64,000 bases of DNA from Amphibalanus amphitrite (lineage: Eukaryota > Arthropoda > Thecostraca > Balanomorpha > Balanidae), in assembly GCF_019059575.1 (NCBI RefSeq), contig NW_024882317.1, positions 1-64,000 of the forward strand, in the 5' to 3' direction. The notes beneath the pieces are model-generated. The model was not told the DNA's origin. It saw only the letters and a list, made by a program, of their open reading frames with translations, and searched no databases. Shown here in pieces: positions 41,796-52,500 of the stretch; position 1 is the stretch's first letter, and every line of letters begins with the position of its first letter. Made by a program: the position numbers and the translations under genes.

Positions 41796-42921
41796 CTTTA
41801 CATTCGTTGGCCGCCTGGTCGGTCGCGCGTCCCCAGGGCCGGTCAAAGTGGAACGGTTTGCATCTCTCGCAGTCTCTTCCCGCCGTGTTGTGCTTACACT
41901 CACAGACTAGCTCTCCGGAGCCGTCTCGAATGCAGCGCGATGCGTGTCCGTTGCACTTGCAGCGGCCGCCGACGGAGAGGTCGGATACGGCGTAGAAGTC
42001 GCTGCCCGTCTCGGAGGTCGTCTCTGAAGTGTAGGAGTCCAACAAGGAGATGGTGTTGTCGGCAACTGAGTCAGGACCGGAGCGGGGAGTCGTGCTCATA
42101 ACCGACGGAAGCAGGTTCAGAGACCCGGCTGAAGATGGTGTCGGGTGAGGTCGGGTTAGCTCAACGCGGATATCCGTAGCAGTAATCCAGTCTTGGAGAA
42201 TAGGACTGTGTTCTAGCTGGTAGGCGCTTGGACGGCCTTCTAACGTGCTGAACGCAACCCTTCCTCCAGCGCGACCTCCAGACATTGGCGTTGGCTCGCA
42301 GAGAGGCTCCTGTTCGTTAGCACGCGTGATAGCCGCTCTTTCAGGTCGACCATACACCCCACGACAATCCGAGCTGTAGTACTGAAACGGCTGCCACGAG
42401 CGACCATAATCCATCGACTTGAAGATCGCCAGTGAGTCAGGTCGCCTCCCGCAAAACTGAAGGCTGATGTATGTCAGTTCGTACTTCTTTCCGAGCGAGA
42501 GAGTAAGCGTGACGGCTGAGTCGTTTACCGGCAGCGCGGCGCTTTGCCAACAGGTTAGGTTACTCGGGTTGTTGAGGTCGGTCAGATGTGAAGGAGGGTG
42601 AGCACGTGCTGGTGTGGACGCGTCACAGATTTGACATTCCGCTGGCTCGCCGTCAGCTCTTGTACACAGTTGCTCGGGAGGTGAGCCGCAAGTAGAAGAT
42701 ACGCTGAGTTGTTGTCCAAACGCGGCGTTTACGAAGTCGGGAACGCATCTCTGAGGCTGGCGAACTGTTTCATCCATGCAGGCATCGGCCGGCGGTGGGG
42801 GCATCTTTGGAGAGAAGAGCATGAAAGAGCGACCACCTCGTGCGGGCTCGGAGAAACCGGGAGAGACGAGGAAGGCCAGAAGAAGTAGCTCCGACAGACG
42901 AAGCGGTGGAGAAGCCTTCAT
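41796..42921 (-). CDS. Net: Netrin, first coding exon (signal peptide + laminin N-terminal domain + first LE module)
   Basis: Netrins are secreted axon-guidance and cell-migration cues that bind DCC/Frazzled and UNC5 receptors. The exon encodes 375 residues plus one base. It begins with an ATG in a good context (CACC before it) and a hydrophobic signal peptide (about residues 1-24, LLLLAFLVS core). The laminin N-terminal domain VI follows (about 32-320), with netrin hallmarks such as [10 protein letters not shown] (167-176), NEQEPLC (202-208), [11 protein letters not shown] (223-233), [12 protein letters not shown] (242-253) and DFYAVSDL (308-315). A complete eight-cysteine laminin-EGF module follows (C321, C323, C330, C340, C342, C351, C354, C374). 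N-glycosylation sequons are NLT (121) and NDS (133). The exon ends AAAG/GTGAGT; the frame beyond is intronic read-through. Vertebrate netrin-1 has a similarly large first coding exon ending at the same module. LE2, LE3 and the C-terminal NTR domain were not found in the window. A Ser/Thr-rich insert at about 258-307 is longer than in vertebrate netrins. Confidence 0.96.
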
Positions 42922-43122
42922 GGTGAGAAGGATAAGCGCACGTCTCGATAGTCCGTATTCACTGAGTCTGGCCAGAGAAGGTCCGCTAAGTTCGCAAATG
43001 ACGGTGATAGTTTAATGCCGCACGTTTAGAGTTTAGTATACACAGTTTTTAGATAATACGGCTCAATGGATTCCGAAGAAGATCGTCTTTGAATCACTGA
43101 TAACCACACTAGATGCTCAGTC

Positions 43123-43157
43123 TGAGAGTTGGGATAGCACTCTCCGTAAAGTTTATA
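43123..43157 (-). promoter_or_regulatory. Candidate netrin core promoter (TATA box + initiator)
   Basis: On the minus strand a TATAAA box (43157 down to 43152) is followed about 34 bases later by TCAGACT, which matches the YYANWYY initiator with its A at 43123. This would give an unspliced 5' UTR of about 200 bases before the netrin ATG at 42921. The motifs and spacing are seen directly. Promoter function is inferred, and an upstream non-coding exon cannot be excluded. Confidence 0.35.
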
Positions 43158-44151
43158 AACGGGCACTCGTATCACTGTCCTTTGCCTCCGCTTCTCACTC
43201 AATCATCTCACCGTCCTTCTCACACCAAGTCCACCGTATCACCTTCGGTCCGCACTTCTCACCAGTCCTTGTCCGAGCTGACTCGCGAAAAACCACCCGA
43301 CGAGCCGCCGTCGGCCCCGCCGACCGACCGTCGCAATCGACGATACCCTACCGCACGCGGCGATGCCCCGGAGCGTATCGTCGACGTGCCCCCCTCGCGG
43401 ACACTAATCCCGAACTGACACCGCGCCGTCTCGGAGGCAGACAGGCCGCCACGCGACCTCAGCGCCGCCCAGCGGCAGGAGAGAGAACTACCCCACCCGC
43501 CGCCTCGGCTGGGGCTAATTGGGTTTTTGTTGCGTTGAAGGTGTGAGCCTGATAGGCATGGAGGCAGGGTGGTGTGGCATGCGATGCCTTTCCTCTTTGT
43601 GCCCAGAGGGGACGGGAGGCGTGGTCCTACCGGTGTAATGTGATTGGACTGTAGCCTGAAGTAGAGTGGTTTGAACGGCCTACCTTGAAGCGACCCTTCC
43701 GATGTCAGATGAATTAGTTTACATGTAGGTATGTAACATAAATAGTTCATCTTTTTATATAATTTGCCATGTCGATTGGCATCACTGGTAAACCATCCCT
43801 GTCTGGTGTTTTCCCTTCCCTTTCACCAGGCAGCCAGTGAAGGACATTTAGCGCTCTCATTAAGAGCGTTACTCTCCGGGTTGACCGTTTGAGCGGCTGA
43901 TTGGCCGTCCTGCAGGACGGGGTCTACCCCTGCGGCGCAGTAGTCGGTGGTCGCATCATTCCAAATGTCTCCCTCTTTTGCTTTGGAATGATCCAATATG
44001 CTTTGTGTTGTGAACCGTGGTAGTGGTAGCAGTAAGCCAGGCCAGGTAAAATCGTTGAGATGAGCGGGCTAATCGTTGAGTTTCTGGCAATATAATATGG
44101 CGATGCGTTGAATATTTTATTTTAATTCATCCCATCTACATTTGCTTTGTA
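43158..44151. other. Intergenic, upstream of netrin
   Basis: 43200-43500 is CpG-rich and may hold netrin regulatory sequence. The inverted pair TTTAGCGCTC/GAGCG near 43849-43870 is the only other structure seen. Confidence 0.5.
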
Positions 44152-45097
44152 TAGGGGAAAGTGGGGTAAGACGGTCAAGGTAGGTAAGACGGGCACCCCC
44201 TCTGCAGACCAAACCAATAGCGCTACGAGCGAGAAAAATTAGGACCAGAATAGCCTTTCCCACTACACACCGCCATTGAAGTCTGGTGAATTTGTGTTCG
44301 GTCAATAATCTTTTATTTTGATTTCTTTAAAACACTCATTTCATTGAAAACATTCATAATGTATTGTGCAAGCTTTTGTGTGCAGCACTATAGAGTTAAA
44401 AACTGGCAATCACTTGTGGCACACTCATATGCCTCCAGTGTTCATTCACCGCGGATTTGCTTTGTCTGCATCAAATTGTCCACAGAGAAAAATCGTGCTG
44501 AACTTCTGACATTGAGTTTGGGGTAAGACGGGCAACTATGAATCCGATGGGTCTGTAATGGTAAAAATATTTTTGTTGCTGTAGGAAAAAAGAAGCATTT
44601 CTGATAAGAATATGTTCGATTCCGATACTCACAGACATGTTAGCAATATTCCTTCGGCACAGTTTATTCTCGAATAATGAATGTGAAAAACGGCTCTACA
44701 TGGCTTCTGAACTAGGGCCTATATACGAGTATACGCCTTCTGCACGAATCTCGTATACTGCCATTTCCGAAGCACTTGAGACCAACGAGCGACTGTATCA
44801 ATGCGGCTAATCTCGGGCATTTGCTGCGAGCTGTGCTGGTCGGTGAAAGAAGCTGGCCGTCTTGCCCTACCCATGTGACCGTCTTACCCCATGGAGTGGG
44901 GTAAGATGGGTTTTTGCAAGGTTTTGCAAAAATAGCTGCAGTTTATTTGTTGAGTCAGGTCTAAGTCTCATCTTCTGGCAAATGGAAGTAAAATGTCTGT
45001 AAAAGGTTTTCACTCAGTTTCCCGTTTCTATGATGTTTCTAACCGGCCGAAAAATGGCTCCAAAGTTAAGGTGCCCGTCTTACCCCACTTTCCCCTA
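44152..45097. mobile_element. Element bounded by inverted GGGGAAAGTGGGGTAAGACG
   Basis: The left end (44152-44175) and the complement of the right end (45076-45097) share TAGGGGAAAGTGGGGTAAGA and continue GACGG. Further GGGGTAAGA(C/T)GG copies lie at 44520-44532 and as a hairpin at about 44879-44910 (CCGTCTTACCCCA, then TGGGGTAAGATGG). TA may be the target duplication. About 946 bases with no gene. The superfamily is not assigned. Confidence 0.65.
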
Positions 45098-46246
45098 CCT
45101 ATCTCAATCTGGCGTAAGAAGTCAGACCTGCACAACAAACTCCGCTTTGTGGGAGTTCTCGCAGTGGGAGAATCGTCCGTGCCAAATCATACTATATCAT
45201 ATGAAATGACTGTCGCCTACCCAATTCACCTGGAAAAAAGGTGAAAAATTGTCTTGACTGGTTGACGACTATTTCACTCCAAGCACAGTGTCTGTGGGAT
45301 TTGTAAGTAAAGTATTTTCTATCCATTGATAAGGGCACTGGAAAAATCACTTAGGATTTTTACATCGGTGATCTAAGGTCAAGTCAATGATCAGCTCTTC
45401 CCGGTACCCACGACAGGCGGGGAGAGGGGGGGGGGGGAGTCGGTCGAATCAGACCCCCCTCTCATCTCGAGACCAATGGCCGTATAGAGTCCCGCGAGGC
45501 GGCGGCGGCTTTTGCTCGGTTCACCGTTTCAGAAGGCAGGAAGATCTGGGGCCATTCGTAAATTATCAGCTAAAAAAAAAAAAACAGCTCAACCACCTCA
45601 CTCGTCACTCAAATACTTACATCGGGAACTAGCGAAGTTTATCCAATATAAACCTTCCACACATGCTTGTGCATGGCTCTTGGGATGCAGGAGCTGAAAA
45701 AGGAGAAAGGAATTTTAGGACAAATGTAGGTGACATGAATCAGTCGGGTGCATCGGATGCGGATGCGAGTATGCTACCGTATTAAGGGGCGCGAGAGTGG
45801 AGCAATTTGAGGGACTTTATGCCAAGCACAAATTTAAGGAATTTAAGCAGCTGTCGACTGAATTGTAGAGGCTCATACCGGGGCTCATTTACCCCGCCTT
45901 ACAAATAAGCTACGTCAGTATTTCTGCAAGCGAAATCAAGCTGAATAAATTGTGGGCGTCAGGGTCAGGCAGAATATATATTGAGCACATCGGTTCACAG
46001 AAGAGTGATCACAGGTGACTAAAGGCAGGAATACACGCATGAAGTTCTTTGCGTCTTCCATTAATATCTGTATATCACGAATATCAGCTTCCTATCAGGC
46101 CGCTTGATAAAACAATCACAAACAAAATGAATCCTGCTTACAAAAATAACTTAAGACAGCCTTATTATTCTCACACTGAGAGATCAATCACAGGCAAAGT
46201 TTTGGCATCCTTTCCCACACACATACCTTATTCATTTACTGAAGCT
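45098..46246. other. Intergenic, downstream of the zinc-finger gene
   Basis: Should include the zinc-finger 3' UTR. No canonical AATAAA was found on the minus strand close to the stop. A poly-G (45424-45437) and poly-A (45571-45583) lie here. Confidence 0.5.
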
Positions 46247-46588
46247 TTAGCTATCCTGAGAGCATGACTCCGACGCACCCAGCTCAACTCGAGGAGACTC
46301 TGGCTTGAATATAATCTGTTCATCATCCAACTGCACAATTCTGGGCGAGTCCAAATAACGCTGAGGGGAGTCCCTGAAGACAATCTGCTCGGTGGTTACA
46401 GCGCGGGGCGAGTCCACGTCTTCAGACTGAGGGGAGGCAGTTTTGAAGAGTATTTGTTGGTCGTCACGGACCAGTCCCACGGGACGTCCTGTTACTGTGT
46501 TGGGTGTGATGGTTTTCACGAAGATGCGAGTCAGGTTGGGGTCGGTAGTGGCTAGTTGAGATCCGTTGGGCTGTACGACATTCACCAT
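46247..46588 (-). CDS. ZAD-zinc-finger gene, exon 13 (C-terminal tail and stop)
   Basis: Residues 637-749 plus stop. The acceptor is TCCACAG. The tail carries three spaced motifs of the form QI(L/V/I)F(K/R) followed by SP (QQILFK, EQIVFR, EQIIFK), with DSPR preceding two of them. Such Ser-Pro sites are typical proline-directed kinase targets, but function is unknown. The same frame continues 5' of the acceptor as intronic read-through. Confidence 0.85.
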   Translation of the reverse strand: MVNVVQPNGSQLATTDPNLTRIFVKTITPNTVTGRPVGLVRDDQQILFKTASPQSEDVDSPRAVTTEQIVFRDSPQRYLDSPRIVQLDDEQIIFKPESPRVELGASESCSQDS

Positions 46589-49500
46589 CTGTGGAAAGTA
46601 AGCATGTAACAGCGAAAGAAAGCATGTAACAGAAAGAACAAACAGCGAAGCATGTAACAAAAAAAACATGCAGCTATATATGTTTTCAAATATAACCTTA
46701 TGTTCAATGATTGCGAAATGCAAAAGGTTCCAAAATTAATATCTTTATAAAATATATTTATATGAAAGGGTACCTTGTGAACATTTCAACTGTAAGATGG
46801 TTGTCTATTTTGCGCGAGAATTTACCAATGTGAGACTTCCTAACTTAGCTGTTATCGACATATTCTGGCGCTGTTGTGACTAAATGATTTAATTTGAATT
46901 CTGAACTGAAGAAGGACAGTGTCCGAAATATATTCATTTTGTAATTAATTTTGGAACCTTTTGCATTTCGCAATCATTGAACATAAGGTTATATTTGAAA
47001 ACATATATATGTCATAATGCTGTTCATACAAGTACTTCGCCATTTACTTGAAACATGCAGCTATGCAAATTAGAAAACACTGCTAACATAGTGCAACATA
47101 ATGCAAACATTGCTATACGGAATAACCGAAGGTTTGTTGTCAATAGTTAAAACACTATTCTTTAGAATTGTGTTTTTCTATTGAAAAACAAATCTGAGTT
47201 CCCTGACAATTTGGCAAAAGCTGCCTGAGATCATATGACAATACGATCACGTTAGACAACAGAGGACGCTACGGTAAAAATACCACTGAACAGACTGTGA
47301 AAGAGCCAGCACCGCCTTACATATATCCTCAGTCGGCTCGAGACGGATCAACTTATCCATCTTAGCTAGAGGTTATCCCAGTGTCGTGGGTCTCATGACC
47401 GAGCAAATCATGAGTTGGCCAGGACAGGCAAACTCATCTGACTCCATCAGAACTCAGGGCGCCAGACTAAATCAACTGAGTTGAGCCAGAGGGACGGGTC
47501 AGCTTAGTGGCGTGCGTCACAGTGTCTCACCTGAGTGGGTCGTGCTGATATGAGTCGCACCGATCGCTGCTCTGAAGCCTCCTGAGCCTCGTTCATCACA
47601 AACACGGCCTGAAAGCGAGACAAATGGTTCAGTAGGTCATCATAAACATCCTAACACACTTACACATGACTCGACCGTTACAACATAATCATTGTAACGA
47701 ACGAAAGAAATCAGACCACAATTCGTCTCTCGTAAAACGTAACATGATGAGACAGACAGGTCGCATTAACGACAAGCGGGTGCCTTATTGGTTACTTGAA
47801 TGGTACATGCCTACACCGTTCAGAACCAAAGACGTAGCCACTAATCCCATCAACCGGCGTCAAAGTGCACATATATCCCACAGTAATAAGTTTTTGTTGT
47901 TGTTTATTGGGGCTTTAGGGCGCTGTCAGTTTCTCCCCAATCCCGTTCCTCACCTCATTGATGATGTAGTCGGATACCCCCTCGCCATGGCCCAGTGCCT
48001 GCATGTGCGCACGTAGCTGCGACCGACGCACAAAGCCCAGACCACAGACGCGACACTCGAAGGGCTTCTTCTCTGAGTGGATGAACATGTGAGTCCTGAG
48101 GGTAAAGACGTAGGTATTCAGTGCAAGTCTACGGTCGCCTTCGCTCGGATCCTGCACTTATAGTAAGTTTAGGCTATAGTAAGTTTAGGCTGGTCGTATG
48201 TTGTTGAAAATGTTTTGTTATAGAAAAGCCCACGAATAAAATGTGAATTCATTATTGGATACTAGGAAACATATTATGATGAGTGAAAGAATACCTACAT
48301 GCAGATTGACTGTTTCATAAAAAGCGCAATGAAATGAGCGGACCATGTTGAGATAAAAAGGAAAAAATCAAACATGGAATCGAAGTTTATGATTCACATT
48401 TCCTGAAACGTTCGCTCTGCAGTCAAGCCAATCGCTATTCTTGTGATCACACATGACAAAACCAGCCTCCCATTGACGTGCCCATCCCAGAATCTCACCT
48501 GAGGTTGTCCAGTCGCAGGAACGCTCGATAACATATCGAACACTTGTACTGTTTGGTGAGTGGAGTCCGTCGGGTGGACGCAGTAGTAGCCGGGGCGGCG
48601 GGCGGTGCATCAGAGTTGGACTGGCAGCTGCTGCGGTGGGTCTCTAGTTGTCCGGGTTTACGGAATGTGCGGCCACAGTCGGGGCAGCGGTGGTTCCGCT
48701 CCTGGGGAAGGAAGAGCTTGGGAATCGATACACACTTTAGTCGATTGTCAGATCGATAGTCAATGATAGTCAGGAGTCGATCTCGATAGTCAGCTCCTTA
48801 CGTTCTGCATGCATCATAATTCCTTCTCTCCTTGCACCCAGCATATTTCACCCACCACCCGTTCTTAATTTTTCCCTTCCCTTAATATCCTCTCTTCGCT
48901 CCATCCATCTCTCATCTTCCTCTCTCTAATCATCTCCCTTTTTCCCCTTTCCCCGTTTCTCTCCTCCATCCCTTTCTCCCTCTTTCCCTCTACCTCTTCT
49001 CTCGCTCACTCTCCCTTCCCATCCATTGATCTTTATTTTCTTTCCCTTTCTCTCCTTCCTTCCTCTATCACCCTCACCGTCTGTTGGTGTGCAATGTTGT
49101 GCTGTAGCAGGTTGGACTTGTACCGAAACTGTCGGCCACACTGGGCGCACTGGTACGGACGCTCTCCCGTGTGAATTCTGTAACGCAATAACACAGCAGC
49201 GTTAGACGCTGGACGACAGGTCGCGGTAGGTGGCGATCAACTTCACAGATGGAACATGTTTTATAGGAACACAAGCTTAGCAGAAATCTTAGCTGAGACA
49301 CCGGCTAGTGTACTGGCAACATATTTAAACAGATGGGTCCTGTTTCCGCTTTACAAAACGAAGTGAAGCGTGGAACTTTGCGCACCGTCAAGAGCTGCGG
49401 TTTACTGGCTAACTTGTTGCTCTAAGCGACTTTGTCTAACCGCTCTATGTGTAATCGCCAATATTATGCAACATAGGCCACATTGGCTAAAAACGACTAC

Positions 49501-52500
49501 AAGTCGCCCATTAATAAACCATCACACAATGCAGTTAGTGCAGTTTTGCGCTGCCACTCTCATCGAAACCGACCTGAAGTGCGCCTTCAGCCTGTGCTTG
49601 GTGACGAACCGCTTGCCACACTGCTGGCAGCTGAACGGCCGCTCTCCCGTGTGTTGGACCGAGTGAACCTCCAGAGCCGCGCTCGACTTGAACGATTTGG
49701 TACAGCCCTCTGCCTCACATCTGGCGGGAAAATATTGAAAGTGAATGTTTGGGATAAGCTTATGGGGAAAGGAATAAGAATACGGGACAAGGGGCAGTGC
49801 TAGGGGGTCAGCTAAAGATCAAAAGTTAGGCAAAGAAGGTCATGATTAAGCTGGTCCGCCACCGCGGCCGCAGGGGACCAGCTTTCAGCTAATAGGTTTC
49901 GGTTAATATTATTTTCGGGCTTTGGTATCTCCAGGGTTATTATGTGGCAAGGGACAACAGGACAACACGCATACACAAGTCAAGTGCGAGTTTCCGCTCT
50001 GGTACGTGAGAGCACACAGCCAGCCTGGTGAATCCATCAAGGTGACCGAAATGTAGGTATTATGTATTACGACCCATACAGATGATCGACCTCTCCGATA
50101 AAAAATACTATAATGCATTCAAGGTTCAGTCGGGGTAGGGGGAGCCGTAGTACGCACCTCCAGGGCTTCTCTACACCATCATGGTCCTAGCTATAAACTG
50201 TATCGTCCCCAGGTCTTATCAAGGTGTAAATACTGAGCCAATACGCACCTCCAGGGCTGTTCCACACCGTGCTCCCGCATCTCATGCGTCCTCAGTCGTC
50301 CCACAGTGGCAAACTTCCCATCACACTGGTCACAGGAGTGGACCCTGCCGTGCTTTCGGTGTACCTGATTGCAGAGGAGCAGGAAGACATCAATGTTTAT
50401 CTGGTCCCAGAGGACGGAGAGATATCAGCATGTGTCTGACCTAAATGTACAGGCTGATAAAGGTAATGTGCTGAGGCCGATGCCTGGAACACTTAACCTT
50501 CCAGGCGGTGGGGGGGGGCAATTTTTTGCCCCCCCTTTAGTTTTTTCGATATATCTCGAGAACCGCTGCGCCGATCGTCACCAAACTTTCAGTACCCTCC
50601 CGGGAGCAGCTAGCGCACATGGTGACCAAAAATTTTTCCAAAGGCTGCGATAGGTTGGCCGCTAATGACGTCAGAGTGACGTCATTTTTGCCATTTTCGA
50701 CCCAAAAAAAGGTTTCGCGGGAAGAGCTGTCAGGCCTACAGCTTTAGAGATACAGAAAAATGTTTTTGACATAAAAGGTGTGGAATTAAAAGAGCTACAA
50801 AACTGCTATTTCGGTTTTTCGAATTTTTTGGATTTTGACCCCCAAAAATCAAAAAATAGATTTTTTTGAATATAATAGCCAAAAAATCCAAAAAGTTTTT
50901 TGAATTTCGAAAAAACCGGAATATATGTGATAGCCCCTACCGCCTTCTATCTACATACCAAATTTGAGATCGATACCTCTTTTTTTGGCCAAGTTATAGC
51001 GAAAAAACTGTTCAAAATTGATGACGTCAAATTTTCAAATTCAATTTTTAGCCATTCTAGACCTCGTAGCGCAAAACAAAGACCACCATTAGACTCCCCG
51101 TGACGAGCTGCATCGAATCGATACCCATTTTATCCAAAAATATCAACTTTGAAATTTGACCTTTTTTGACCTGACCTTGACCTGACCTCCACCAGAAAGT
51201 GACCTAAACCGTACCTGATGGTTTTATAACCAACACCATTGAGTTGGAAATGAAAAACTGGCCATAAAACATGCATCGCATAACCTTAGTAAAGTTGGGC
51301 TCATGTGGTGACCCTTGGTGACCTTTGGTGACCTGACCTGTGACCTGACCTGGTATGACCAGTGACCTCTAATAGCAACATATGTACTAGACAACTGGCG
51401 CCTTATCGCTGATTTTCGACAAAATGCGTTTTACTCGGTGTTATAGCGCTTTCCCTAGAAGCACCGTGAACGGTGAAACATTTTATCTTTGACCTGACCT
51501 GTGACGTCATCGGTGACCCCGAGGTCAATGAAATTTGGTTTCTTTCGACAAATTTGACAGGGCTATCGAACGCCGTTTGAATTTTCCGGATCCGTCCAGT
51601 AGTTTCGGAGATACGGGGGGGGGGGCAAAAAAGTGCCCCCCCCCCCACCGCGCGGAAGGTGGCTGGTAGGCCCACCGCCTGCCGGGTTAACGAGACATAG
51701 CCAAGTGCATAACCGACGAAATGTCTCACCACTATCAAAGTGGTGTCATATAGAAATTCAAACTTGTCAACCGAACGAAAACGTAACAAAAGATAACTTG
51801 TTGCTATCCTAATTCCTTGAGCCTAATTTTATTAGCCTTTTCAGTCTACCTACCTATTTTCAGTCTACCTGTTTCCCCATATTAGCAGTTTCTACTGGTA
51901 ATGCAGCACCCCAGCGCGAGTCAGACCACACTCACCAGTCTGTGTTGGTTGAGGCAGGCTCTGGTTCGGAACTTTTCACTGCATACAGGACAGTCGATCA
52001 TATTCTGACCGTTGTGTTTGGTCTGGTGCTCCAGGTACGCATTACGAGACCTGAAAAGGTGATGGAATTATACCTTAGATGGCGGTGTGGGCGGCATGGA
52101 AATTCAACGGGGGCGGCATCAGTAACGGCACATACAGCAAATGACGATTGAGATTCTTATAGACATTTGTGATCGGTCTATGGTGGGAAAAACAGCGGAT
52201 ATTGAAAGTGGGGGACACTGATGTAGACGGAATAGTGAATACCGACACAGACGGTGGACATGTGATAAAAAAACGGTGAAGAGAGGACGGAAAATGATAT
52301 AGTTTATGAAGGAAATAGAATATGTGAGCGGACGGCGGACGGTAGACGGTGCAAGTTTTCGTCAATGGCAGACAGAAGAGGGTGGGCAGACAAAGTGACA
52401 CAAAGGGCGAATCAGTTGACGAAATAACAAACCATGCGTACCGCTCAGGGCGCTTTACATGAACATACAGCCGATCATAGTGCTATTACTAACTACAAGC

